64,000 bases of DNA from Symsagittifera roscoffensis. Taxonomy: Eukaryota > Xenacoelomorpha > Acoela > Convolutidae. The stretch is from assembly GCF_963678635.1 (NCBI RefSeq), contig NC_087066.1, forward strand, positions 45,431,225 to 45,495,224. Reading direction: 5' to 3'. Within the stretch, counting starts at the first letter, position 1. Each line of letters starts with the position of its first letter. Shown piece by piece: positions 31,879 through 41,731 of the stretch. Both the position numbers and the translations under genes were made by a program. The notes under the pieces were generated by a model. It was not told the origin of the DNA. It was given only the letters and a program-made list of their open reading frames with translations, and did no database searches.

Positions 31879-34800
31879 GAACAGAGAGAGGCGGACAGGC
31901 CTGAGATTAAAGATGGCTTCTCCTTCATGGACAAAGAAACGTATGACAGTCTTCCACTCACGAGATGGCTAGACAAGTCAGGCAAACCGATAGAAGATCA
32001 TCCCGAATACTCAGAAGAGGCCCAAAAGCAAACAACCTTGAAGAAGAAACGAGGGATACCGATAGAGATAATGCTCAAGTCAAAGATCGTGAGAGAGACG
32101 CTCAAGGCAAATTGTTATGATCTCAACCAGGTGGAAACGGGAGATACTCAGGTAGATGAAGACTTGTGGAGATTACTTAAGAAACTGGCAGATGATAAAC
32201 CCGTGAACGTAGGAAAGGGTAGGGAGGAACCGGAAGTCACGATACTGCGAAGGAGTGAAACAGTTGGCAATGCAGACTCTCCAAGAGGAAGCGTTACTGA
32301 TGGCAAAGAAGTCGTGCGGTCACTGGTTGACAAAATCCCTGATAACATTCTTGAGCGGACTCAGGTTAGGAAGAAGAAAGTGGCGTTTAAGGAAGAAGCT
32401 GAACACCTGGGACTAGGTCAAGAGTCCGGGGGAGTGGTCCACGTCCACGGAAGAAGAGAAACCGGAGAAGAGAAATTGTCGGGGGAGTGTGAAGAATGGG
32501 ATGAAGATTCGGAAAAGAGCAGCGATGATCAGGATAGTCTATGCATGATACTGGCAGAGGAGAAGATGAGACACCGCGACAGGGAGTTACAAACAGATCC
32601 CTCCTCAGGAACGTACAACTCGGATGAACAAGAAGTACAAGGAGATGAAGAACTTGAGAAAATTGCGGTATCGAAGAAACCATTCAGGGAACTATCATGC
32701 AACTCAAATGTCAGAACAAATCTGGAGCCAGAAGATGATAAGAAGATTGTGAAGAGGATAATATGCGTAAAGCTGAATGATGACATCCACAACCCTGGGG
32801 AAATGAATGGACAGATCATGGCACTAAAGGAACATGTCAAAGCGAGATATAGGCTGTCGGACCTGATAAGAGCCCAAAAGAATAACAAGATGACAAGTAA
32901 CCTCTCCAAATGGATCCGGACGGGGTCCAAGGAGAAAGGGGAAAACGAAGAAGACAGCTATAAGATCTTGAGCCAGTTCTACAAAGAAAAGAAAGATTTA
33001 CTCTATCACACTGCTGACGGGGTGGTAGCGTGCAAGAGAAAAGATGAGGAGAAGACATTACACAAGCACAACCTCATCATATTACCACAATTGTATCAGA
33101 CGGAGGTGTTATTCCGATCGCACGATCAGATGGGGCGCCAGGGGATAGACAAAGTGCAACAGAGATTACTTCGCAGGTTTGATTGGCCAGGATTGAGGAA
33201 AGCTTGCGAGAGATGGGTGAATGCATGCCTGGCATGCCTGCAGGTAAAAGACCCAAGGAAGATAAAGTTCCCACTCAATTCCGTTGAGAGCTCGGAGTTT
33301 AACGAGGTGGTGCAGATAGACCATCAAAAGATCTGCATGACGGAGTCGGGATATAACCAGATACTGTTTATAATAGATCACTTCACAAAGTTGGCAGAAG
33401 CAGTTCCGTGTCAGACAGCCTCAGCTGAGGAGACTTGTGACCACCTGATAACGCATTGGATATCACGATATGGTTGTCCAACGACTTTTCAGTCAGACAA
33501 CGACAAAGCCTTTGTGGGGGACTTGACAAAAGAATTGATGAAGAAGTCACACATTGCTCGAGCACACTCGACAACCTACCATCCTCAGACCAATGATCTG
33601 GTAGAGAGACAGAATAGAACGTTGGTGAACATGTTAAGGGTATACTGCTCAAGATACATGACGGACTGGGATAAATATCTGCCGCAAGTCGTTGGGGCAT
33701 ACAACAGTACGCAACACTCAACAACGGGCATCAGTCCTTTCATGATGTTGACGGGCAGGGAGAGAGCAATGCCCCTGACATTCTTTTACCCGGAATACGA
33801 AGGGAAGAGTACATCGCCATAAGCTTACGTGAAAGGAGCGATTAGGAGACAGCAGGAACTAAACGAGCTCTGCAGGAGGAACACTGCGCAAGCACAAATG
33901 AGACAGGGCAAGAAACATGATGAAAAGATATTACAGGCAAAGCCATATTAAGTGGGCCAGTACGTGTGGGTCTTCCAGAATGTCATACCGCCCAAAGGGA
34001 CAAAGAAACTACTTAAGAAATGGAGAGGACCATTCATGATAACGGAAGTACATCAACAAGGACGGTTCTACCGCTTGAGTACGGGGCGAGCAGCACATTA
34101 TGAAAATCTGAAGCCTCACGTCCCATCCCCAGAGGACTGGTGTATACCACAGGACATGGAGGGACTTGAGTACCTACTGGTGGAGCCAGCGTGTGAAGTA
34201 AACGAGAAAGGCACCAGAGAGAAGAATGATGGCAACGAGAACTTGAGTTTGGATGACAATGAAAAGATAGAAGCGGACTCTGAGGCGGAATCCTTTGTGG
34301 AAGAAGACTGGAACGATCCGGAGCAGCGTGAGGTACCGAAGTGGACAGAACCGGACTTACCAATACCAGCGGCGACTAGGAGTTGCAATCGCAAACGGAC
34401 AGGCATGAGGTACAACAGGTACGGAGATGATTTCCTGATTGATAAGATACAGCCCGATGACCTAAGCAAAGAGCTACTAAGTGTGGGCGAACTGGCAGCC
34501 GATGATGAATGGCAAATTATCAATGATAATGAACACTACCCGCAGGAAGACTACTCGACACCAGAACGGGAGACAGATTTGGAACAGATTGAGATAGAGA
34601 GGAGGGAGAATACGAACTTGAAGATATTAGAATGGATGCGCGATGTCAAGAACGGAAGCGGCGAAGGACAAAGCATACAACAAGTTGACGTATCAGCGGG
34701 AAAGCACGTGAAAACGGAGGATCCACTCTTCGGCTGGATAGCAACAGACAGGCCGCTCGAGATTCCACCAGATAATTTAGACCCAGCACCATCGACGGGG

Positions 34801-35001
34801 ACGTCGATAATAATTTTTGTCCGGGGAGTGGGGGTAGGACTTACCCACACCGAAAATTTGATGATAAAGAAACTCAGGGAAGTGAGAGAAACTAGAGGAC
34901 TGGAACTGGATGGGGAGGAGGCTGAGCCTACCATAGGACGGAATTTCAAAAGGAATTTTGAAATACTCCACGAATACTTGGAGAACATCCTGATATCCTG
35001 A
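31879..35001 (+). pseudogene. integrase with acidic C-terminal extension, broken
   Basis: A long charged linker comes first (to about 32,980). The zinc region near 33,115-33,260 keeps the CLACLQVK cysteines, but has GRQG where the second His (GHxG) is expected. The DDE core follows: VVQIDHQK near 33,310, FQSDNDKAF near 33,490 and NDLVERQNRTL near 33,595. After TAA codons at 33,820 and 33,949, a C-terminal module near 33,952-34,200 carries KWRGPFMI and HYENLKPHVPSPEDWCIP. A long acidic tail runs to 35,001. Integrases of this family insert element DNA into the host genome; this copy is interrupted. Confidence 0.88.
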
Positions 35002-35396
35002 TAACGTATAGCGACTTCATTCTGTCGGACAGGACCAGCGCAATCTGTATCACGGCGGACATGAGTTTCAAATCAAGACTGGAGGCCGAATTCAAGAGAG
35101 AGTACCAGAACGTGGAGTTTCTGTTTAGACAGAGACCGGGGCTGGGGGGAATGGCTGCGCTTCCACCATCAGTAGCACAAGTCCCAGGCAAATACCTGTG
35201 CTTCTTAGTGACGAGGGTCAGCGAGAGGAACACGATCGATCCTGAACACGTGATGCTGGCACTAACGAGACTGCGGGACTTCATGATCGAAAGAAGAATA
35301 ACGGAGGTCTCAATGCCGGTCTATGACCCGAACAGGGGCAAGCTGAGCCCAAGGGAACTATATGCTATCCTACACATGGTCTTCGCAGAAACGTAG
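34962..35396 (+). CDS. macro domain, TARG1/OARD1-like, inside the retroelement
   Basis: The frame is open from 34,962 and has its first ATG at 35,061. Read from about 34,980 it parallels the ADP-ribose-binding macro domain of the TARG1 type. It has an I-T-Y start, the ICITADMSFKSRLEAEFKRE segment where TARG1 has its CIS-x-D helix, a GKYLCFLVTRVSERN strand-turn, the ALTRLRDFMIERRITEVSMP helix-strand, and a final LYAILHMVF helix. Known relatives bind or remove ADP-ribose. The loop with the catalytic Asp (IGCGLD in TARG1) reads VYDPNRGKL here, and the catalytic-Lys loop is also changed, so hydrolysis is doubtful. Relative to the integrase frame it is shifted near 34,985, by either mutation or programmed frameshift. 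Confidence 0.6.
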   Translation, partial: NTPRILGEHPDILITYSDFILSDRTSAICITADMSFKSRLEAEFKREYQNVEFLFRQRPGLGGMAALPPSVAQVPGKYLCFLVTRVSERNTIDPEHVMLALTRLRDFMIERRITEVSMPVYDPNRGKLSPRELYAILHMVFAET

Positions 35397-35930
35397 ATAA
35401 TGGTACATCTGCACAAGAAATACTACCTGAGTATCGCCTAAGTCAGGTACATGAGGGTCTTGAGTTGGGCATAAAGGGATCTCAAGTTAGGGTTGGAGTA
35501 CGGAACAGGTAAAAGGATCTTAAAAGTGAATGGCATGACAATTAAATTTTAAATGATTGATGGTGCTAAAACATAAAATGAATCTGCATGCTCTTAGAAA
35601 ACTCCCAATTGAATTATTTTAGTAGAACGAAAAATATAAGGTTTTAACTATAATGGCAGGGGGGTTTAGGTTAGGAACATAGCATATCAGTCTAAAGATC
35701 AAGTTTTATTTTCAGATTGATTTGGTAAAGTCAAATTGACTACCCAACTATACTCAACTGAAAGAAAAAGAAGGTCTTGAACGAACCCACAGTCAAAGAA
35801 CACTTGAAGAAGTTAATTCTCAAGTACTCAAGTTGGTACGGTAATTCTCAAGTGGTACGGTAATTCTCAAGTGGTAAGGTAACTCTCAAGTGGTAAGGTA
35901 ATTCTCAAGTTGGTACGTGCGCAAGATCAT
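35397..35930 (+). other. spacer with 19-bp tandem repeats
   Basis: No supported gene. Near 35,805-35,920 a 'ctcaagtggtacggtaatt'-type unit of 19 bases recurs about five times. A short G-rich purine tract near 35,656 could be an old polypurine tract, but no LTR start follows it. Confidence 0.6.
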
Positions 35931-36327
35931 CCAGAAAATGGCACATCGATTTTGGAAGTCAATGCCCGCGGCCCTGAAGAGGCCCACGCTTGATGAACTA
36001 TACAGACGCTTGAGGGATCTGGATTATACCCAAGTGGATGAGAGAATGGCGGTGATGCTGAACGCCATCCTCCAAATGGAAGAGCAGGGTGAATGCAGGG
36101 AGTCTGCAACAGAAGCGGTTCTAATGGTCGGCTACACCACTGATGGAATATCCAACCAAGAGCAAACCAGATGGCTGTCCTGGAATGTGGATGGAGGAGT
36201 GGGGGGATTCGACTTGGCGAGGAATCCTGGCTTGAGCAATAACACCGAGTATGGCGCAGGGGAGTTCCCACTACCAATCAGACCATCTCAGACCATCAGC
36301 AAGATCAGCGGGCCAGAGCACGAGTAA
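35917..36327 (+). CDS. unrecognised accessory ORF a of the giant element
   Basis: A 136-codon frame, hydrophilic with a helical N-terminal half (PTLDELYRRLRDLDYTQVDE). I recognise no domain. It overlaps the following coiled-coil frame by 77 bases in another frame, so the two may be halves of one protein split by a frameshift. The base composition matches the element rather than the host. Confidence 0.45.
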   Translation: MRKIIQKMAHRFWKSMPAALKRPTLDELYRRLRDLDYTQVDERMAVMLNAILQMEEQGECRESATEAVLMVGYTTDGISNQEQTRWLSWNVDGGVGGFDLARNPGLSNNTEYGAGEFPLPIRPSQTISKISGPEHE

Positions 36328-36769
36328 GACACCCTCTATGACGCGAGCGCAGCAAACGGAAGAGGCGTATCCGGACCTCAGTAGTCTGAAAAGAGAACTT
36401 GAGAGGACACAGAGGGAGAGGAACAAGGCGAACCTCGACCGGGATCAAGCGAAGCTCGAGAGAGATCAGGCGAATCTGGAGAGAGATCAGGCGGTCATTG
36501 AAAAGGACCAAGCGCGGAGGGAACTCGATATGCTGAAGGCCGAGCACCAGCAAGAACAAAGGGTGCGAGAGAATGCCGCGAATTGTGAACAGCTGAAGTC
36601 GGAACTTGAGAGAATCCAGCGGCGACAGCGCGAGCTCGACATGCAAAAGGGAGCCAGGCCCAAGGAGCGAACGGCCGCCGGTTCAAGACCAGAGTCGCGT
36701 ATGGAGGTGGATGAACCTCCCAGATCGAAGGGACGGTTTAACCTGACCGCGCGGCTCAGGAACACATGA
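36251..36769 (+). CDS. coiled-coil accessory ORF b of the giant element
   Basis: This 172-codon frame carries a long, highly charged heptad-rich stretch at roughly residues 45-130. Within it a 7-residue unit of the form L-E-R-D-Q-A-N recurs almost exactly four times, mirrored by 21-bp DNA repeats near 36,430-36,520. The likely structure is a parallel coiled coil for oligomerisation. Its TGA stop overlaps the ATG of the hydrolase frame as ATGA, an arrangement that can support reinitiation. Confidence 0.5.
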   Translation: MAQGSSHYQSDHLRPSARSAGQSTSKTPSMTRAQQTEEAYPDLSSLKRELERTQRERNKANLDRDQAKLERDQANLERDQAVIEKDQARRELDMLKAEHQQEQRVRENAANCEQLKSELERIQRRQRELDMQKGARPKERTAAGSRPESRMEVDEPPRSKGRFNLTARLRNT

Positions 36770-38319
36770 ACGAGGGGTTGGAGGTATGGATACCGACTGA
36801 GTCAACGTCCTCCCTGCATGGTCTAGAGACACAACCGATACGCCCATTGATGGACGTCGCATTGCCGGGGTATACTCCGAGTTCAACCCGGAGCAGCAAT
36901 CAGGTGAGCGGGAGCTCGTCACGTCTGAAAGAATTGAATGCGAGACTACAGCTAAGAAGTCGCGAGAGTCCAGCAAGAGTGGAGCTACCCCCGACTTGGA
37001 GGGAGCAACCGATCAGGAGTGTGGTAATCTCAAGTTACAAGAAGAACACGGAGGGCAGGTACCACAGGCACAATCGCATGGATTGGAGCACAGCACAAAG
37101 AGTCAGGAGGGATTGCTTCCATGACGCGGCTTGGGTGGAATACCATACACAGCCACGTGTACCAGAGGGTGCGGTCCACCTAATCATAGGGGACAGCCTG
37201 CTGCGGGTGCTCACCCGGATTCAGTCGCATTGGCAGACTGGGATCTTCAGTTTCGCTGGAGCTGCGATGCCACAGATATTGGCATCACTTGAGATGCTAG
37301 GGATGACAAGAGTATACACGGTAACTCTAATGATCGGGACTAATGACGTGTCCAGGGGGGAGTCAAGGAAGGTTATGAGGCTACATGACAAGATGAGCTG
37401 CATCCTTGAGGAGTTGCGGATTCAAATGAATTCTGCCATGCTCACAGTGTGTACCGTTCCCTACAATAAGGTGGCTGACCAACACGCGATGGAAATGAAT
37501 ACGAAGGAACAAAACCTGAACGAAGTAATCAGGCAAATACATCAAAGGAGTGTCCTTCCCGTTGGATTGCTGGATGTAGCCGAGCAAATGGAGCAAGCTA
37601 CTTTCCCCGACGATGCATCCTCAGACGGAATCCATTTCGACAGGCCTAGGGGAGTGGAATGGTTGAATGACGTTTTCCAAAGGCACTTAAGCGCGTTGGA
37701 GGCAGAATTGCTGCAGACGGCCCAATTCACATTCGGACCACCTCCAAATCCACCGTTCCTCGCCTCGAGAACTCTATCCAGTCGCCAGGAGGCGAGGGTC
37801 GATTCTACATACAGCTTGAGAAGTAGCCGGACCAGATTACCAGGTGCCGCGCCGATGGAGGCCGAGGAAGCAACGTCGTCAACACCCCAGAGTTCGGTAG
37901 TGTCCTCGGTGGTAGTGGTGGAGAGCAAGAGGGTGGAGAGACCGGCGGAGACAAGCCGGTCGAGATATCTGGAGAAGGTAAAGGAGCTGGACTTGGAAGA
38001 CCTGGAATGTAAACAGGAATTGGCGGAAGCTCTGGGTCTCGAGCGCGTGTCACACGAGGACTTAAGTAGACACCAGTGCGTGGAATGGTTGAAGGCTCAC
38101 GAGACGCATTTCTCAAGAGCGAGAATAATGGAGACGGCGGATCTGACTGGGATTCCCACAAGATCAGTCATGGGACCTATCAATTTCAGGCCTCTCAAGT
38201 TGCTGGGGAGTCCGGGGCTCATTGTGGAACCCCCTAAGCACCGAACGAGCATTGCCAGAATCAGGTTGGCAACTCCAGCGCAGTTGAAGATGGTGGACAA
38301 ACTATTGGACCCAAGATAA
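36766..38319 (+). CDS. SGNH/GDSL-family hydrolase encoded in the giant element
   Basis: An intact 517-codon frame. The SGNH blocks are in order and well spaced: IIGDSLLRVL with the nucleophile Ser at residue 144, IGTNDVS (G191 to D194) and SDGIHFDR with D287 and H290. The region between them alternates helices and strands as in the family. These enzymes are esterases or lipases, and esterase domains are known in ORF1 of some LINEs, but I do not know of them as standard in Ty3/gypsy elements. N-terminal ~120 and C-terminal ~200 residues are unassigned and partly disordered. The substrate is unknown. It starts within the stop codon of the coiled-coil ORF. Confidence 0.75.
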   Translation: MNEGLEVWIPTESTSSLHGLETQPIRPLMDVALPGYTPSSTRSSNQVSGSSSRLKELNARLQLRSRESPARVELPPTWREQPIRSVVISSYKKNTEGRYHRHNRMDWSTAQRVRRDCFHDAAWVEYHTQPRVPEGAVHLIIGDSLLRVLTRIQSHWQTGIFSFAGAAMPQILASLEMLGMTRVYTVTLMIGTNDVSRGESRKVMRLHDKMSCILEELRIQMNSAMLTVCTVPYNKVADQHAMEMNTKEQNLNEVIRQIHQRSVLPVGLLDVAEQMEQATFPDDASSDGIHFDRPRGVEWLNDVFQRHLSALEAELLQTAQFTFGPPPNPPFLASRTLSSRQEARVDSTYSLRSSRTRLPGAAPMEAEEATSSTPQSSVVSSVVVVESKRVERPAETSRSRYLEKVKELDLEDLECKQELAEALGLERVSHEDLSRHQCVEWLKAHETHFSRARIMETADLTGIPTRSVMGPINFRPLKLLGSPGLIVEPPKHRTSIARIRLATPAQLKMVDKLLDPR

Positions 38320-38332
38320 ATGGAACTGCCGG

Positions 38333-39718
38333 ATGCCGCTTACGAGGGTACGAGATTGGCGGACGACCCTAGATATGGGAAACCCTGCGGGAACGCCCAA
38401 TTGGCCAAAAACCTTGGCAGTTTACGACAGAGCAGATCCAGCTGCCGAAATATCGAACTTCGCCAGACAACTCAAGTTCAGTCCGGCTATAGGGGACGAC
38501 CACCCAATAATAAATCAGTTGACGGCCAGCTTGTGGTTTCGAAGCATGGACTTGACCATCACGAGCTCCACCAGTAAGTCGAGGGGACCAAGTAATGAAA
38601 GAAAAATTGTGGCTGCAACAGAGAAGCAACTGGAGTCGATGGTGTATCGACTGACGCAAGAAAGAGGCAGGTGGCCGTTCCTAACACCAAGGTTGGAAAA
38701 TGCCACAGAGAAGACAATGGAGAATGCCCCACCTCTTGTGAAGCACATCTGGAATTTTCTTGAGGAGCAGTTGGAAGTGGCCGAGAGTAGAGAGATCACG
38801 GTGACCAGGTTCGTCACAGCTGCAAACGAGGCCACAATCGGAGGATTGTGGAGGAAGCACGCAAAGGGCGAGCTGAAGACAAGAACAAACCACGAGATTC
38901 TCAAGTTCTTGAGTCCTTGTTGGGAGAAAGAATTCAAGGCTGGAGTGTTCGGTGCAAAGGAAACAATTTTTGGAGCCTTTGTACAAGAAATACTGAGCAT
39001 GGCCATCAGCCTGCTGTTGGCACTGTACCTAGTTTGCCCGAGGTACCTATTCAACATGGGTCCAGCGTATATGTTCAGTCGGGGTGTGGAAATACTACGG
39101 GTTGACGGATATCTGGCACTGGTGCTCCTGACCCATGGTGAGCTGGTGTCATTTCATCGACTGACGAAATATGGGGAGCCCCTGTCGATGGGGAAAACCA
39201 CCCACTCGAGCATCGACACCTACTCATATAAATGTGCTGCGGGATTAAAGACGCTGCTGGTGGAGTATCTCCTGATGCAGAATCGACATATGACTGGTGA
39301 GGAAAAGAATTCGAAAACGAAAGACGAATGCATACAAGTGAATGGTGGCATGCCTCTATTGACAGACCTGTGCCTGGCGATGAGATCGGACCCAATGGGG
39401 ATAATTCGGGGGCTGGAGGAGGTCGTAACCTGCATTTACGGTCCAGCTGTAACATACGCGTTTCCAGATCCTCTAGTGACGGCTTACCGCAACTCCGTGA
39501 CACACTTGAGCCTCATAAGTGTGCTGGATGGGACGGCGCTCAACTGGAGTCAGCAAGAGGTGCTGAGGGCGCAAATGAGTAACACGGTACTCTTTGGAAA
39601 GGTGAAAGATCCCGAGTTGATGGTATACAATTTCCGAGGGCAACTGCAGTGCAGGATGGGGGGAAACGTGAAGGCCCCATCGAAACTTATCCCAAGTTCT
39701 GGAACTTCAATCCCCTGA
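38333..39718 (+). CDS. unrecognised 461-codon accessory ORF of the giant element
   Basis: An intact frame starting a few bases after the hydrolase stop; the TAA of that gene is followed directly by an ATG in another frame. The sequence looks globular, mostly helical, with one strongly hydrophobic segment (SMAISLLLALYLVCPRYLF, about residues 221-239) that might be a membrane segment or a buried helix. I recognise no catalytic motif. An intact frame of this length in an otherwise broken element suggests either recent loss elsewhere or a translated product. Confidence 0.55.
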   Translation: MPLTRVRDWRTTLDMGNPAGTPNWPKTLAVYDRADPAAEISNFARQLKFSPAIGDDHPIINQLTASLWFRSMDLTITSSTSKSRGPSNERKIVAATEKQLESMVYRLTQERGRWPFLTPRLENATEKTMENAPPLVKHIWNFLEEQLEVAESREITVTRFVTAANEATIGGLWRKHAKGELKTRTNHEILKFLSPCWEKEFKAGVFGAKETIFGAFVQEILSMAISLLLALYLVCPRYLFNMGPAYMFSRGVEILRVDGYLALVLLTHGELVSFHRLTKYGEPLSMGKTTHSSIDTYSYKCAAGLKTLLVEYLLMQNRHMTGEEKNSKTKDECIQVNGGMPLLTDLCLAMRSDPMGIIRGLEEVVTCIYGPAVTYAFPDPLVTAYRNSVTHLSLISVLDGTALNWSQQEVLRAQMSNTVLFGKVKDPELMVYNFRGQLQCRMGGNVKAPSKLIPSSGTSIP

Positions 39719-40692
39719 CGGCGAGTGGACAAGAGGTCTTGAGGATTCCCGCGTGGAAGAAGAGCTTCGAGTTGGTGAAAAAGGAGCTAGAGACGATATT
39801 AGAGAAGGAAATCTTGCCAGCAACCATTCTCGAGTTCCCAACGGTCAGGAGAATGACCCTGGGAATGAACAGTTCCCTGGTGGTCCCTTCCCAGTTCGCG
39901 AGAGCAGCGGCGGAGAGGCAGCAAAGAAAATTCACCGATGGCTGGGATCCCCTATTCATCGGCTACACTGCAGCGGTCTATTTTCACACCTGTGACATAA
40001 AAATAAACTCCTGGACGACTCAAGCGAAGAAGATGAGAGGCTCATTGCCCCACAAAATTCGAGGTACGAGAGAATTGAGAAAGCTTGATCGGGCGGGTTT
40101 GGAGAACATGTTGCCGGTGTGGGACGATGGCAGGATGATTGTAGAAGAAAAACACATTGCACTAAAAGACTAAATGAAGTTTGCCATGAATAAATACCGG
40201 GCACCTTACGGACTGGAGCAGGTGGAGATGAGACAGGAAGGGAAGGAGCTGGATGCAGCAGGCCCGTTGTATGTGGCTCTGACGGAATACAAGAAACCAG
40301 GTCCAACGACACCATCACCCCTGTCGGTGGGCACCCCTGGAGATAAAAGAAGTGGTCCTGCAGAAGATCGGTTTAGGAGGATACTTGAGAGAAGGAGAGT
40401 CGAGTCAGGGGAAGAAAGCATGGATGAGACTCTCAGTGAGGCAGGAGAGGAGATTGAAGTGGGGAACACGCCTGAACCAAAAGCAGCAGAGGAGGAATTC
40501 GCCACTCAAGAACTGTTGAAGGATCTGAGCGGAGAATATTGGGCAGACACTGCCACGCCACCTCTGACATCATCTCCCCGCAAGAATCTAGAGTTGCCAC
40601 TGACGACCGAGACTTCCAATATGGGAATGATACTCTTGAGTGCAGAAGAAAGAGAAAGAATACCTTCGAGAAAAACAAGACCATGTTCCTAG
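39649..40692 (+). CDS. unrecognised accessory ORF pair, split by one in-frame TAA
   Basis: A 174-codon frame to a TAA at 40,171 continues directly in the same frame for another 172 codons (40,174-40,692). It may be one protein with a nonsense mutation or a readthrough pair. The first half is globular, with a TVRRMTLGMNSSLVVPSQF segment. The second half is acidic and Pro/Ser/Glu-rich. It overlaps the previous ORF by 70 bases. No domain is recognised. Confidence 0.45.
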
Positions 40693-40982
40693 GGACTCTA
40701 GATGAGAACGCTTGGCGAGAATTCTTGAGAGAGTTTAATCGAGAAGTGAATAGCGAGATCACACTAGACGATTTCAAAGAAGAACTGTGGGACACGGTGG
40801 TGAAGTTCGGAGAACCTGTCCTCATGGGAACAGGTCTGGAGTAAAAAGCAAGAGGAGAGCTGCTGAGCAAGATGGTCGAGTTGAGAAAGGCACCACTGAA
40901 GACCAAAGAAGACGAATGTAAAGACAGCTTTACTCTGAAACAAAAAACTGTCAATAAAATAACTGAAGGTGTAAGGGGGATA
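40539..40982 (+). CDS. unrecognised accessory frame, possibly the continuation after a frameshift
   Basis: A frame from 40,539 runs through ENAWREFLREFNREVNSEIT to a TAA at 40,842, then stays open for about 45 further codons. The most protein-like part begins after 40,660, where the preceding frame ends, so it probably continues that protein. No family is recognised. Confidence 0.35.
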
Positions 40983-41044
40983 AGGGGGGTAATATAATTA
41001 AAAGTACTAATATCCTTAAGGCTCGATCAGGGGGGAGGCAAGAG

Positions 41045-41731
41045 TTGGAAGGGTTGGAAGGAGACAAAGAGGTCGAATCAGTGATGATAACGGCAACGCC
41101 CCCAAGTAAAGACGTGAAGTCTCGCAAGAGAAAGAGAGAGCTAGAAGGGTTGGGTAGTCCCTCGGCGGATGCAGTCTCGGAGAAAAACATGAGAGAGACG
41201 GACCCCATGGTTCTGGCACGATGGAAGACAGCAGCCTACAAGAGTAGCTACGAACCAAGGAAGTTGCTCGAGGTAAAAAGAGAGATGGAGGTTCCCACCA
41301 ACTCGACAACGGAAGAAGACTTCAAGCCTCAGAGGACGTAGATGAAACGAGGTTCGACGAGCGGGCACACATGGGAAATAGACTTTGGCAAAGAATGGGT
41401 CTCAAATGAATATCAGGCCACTGGGAAGCAAGTAACTAGTGGTCCTCCTGAGAAGAATAAAACGAGGAACACCTCCCGGCCGTGGTGGGTGGCCCTGGAA
41501 ACATTGAAGGAACTGGAAGACTGCCTAAAGAAACTCGACAGTGGAGTGTCACGCAAGCGACGCAACTGGGCTACCCAGCAGAAGGCTGAGATTAACAAAT
41601 TAGAACTGGGGAGCCAACTGAAGAGAACTTGTCAGAACTTGTTATGGGATCATTTCGAAGAAGCGATGAGGACATCCTCATCGGCGTCGCCGTTGATGGC
41701 AAATCCCTTCGTTAGAACAGCAGGAAAGTGA
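41045..41731 (+). CDS. unrecognised accessory ORF, split by one in-frame TAG
   Basis: A 98-codon frame to a TAG at 41,339 continues in the same frame from 41,342 for 129 codons. It is highly basic and acidic, with a KSRKRKRELEGLG nuclear-localisation-like cluster near the start and helical charged segments later. Its TGA overlaps the next ATG as TGATG. The function is unknown. Confidence 0.45.

Noticed and set aside
38333-39718. Envelope glycoprotein for the giant element
   Set aside because: One hydrophobic segment is present, but I see no signal peptide, furin-like site, fusion-peptide pattern or paired cysteines to support it.
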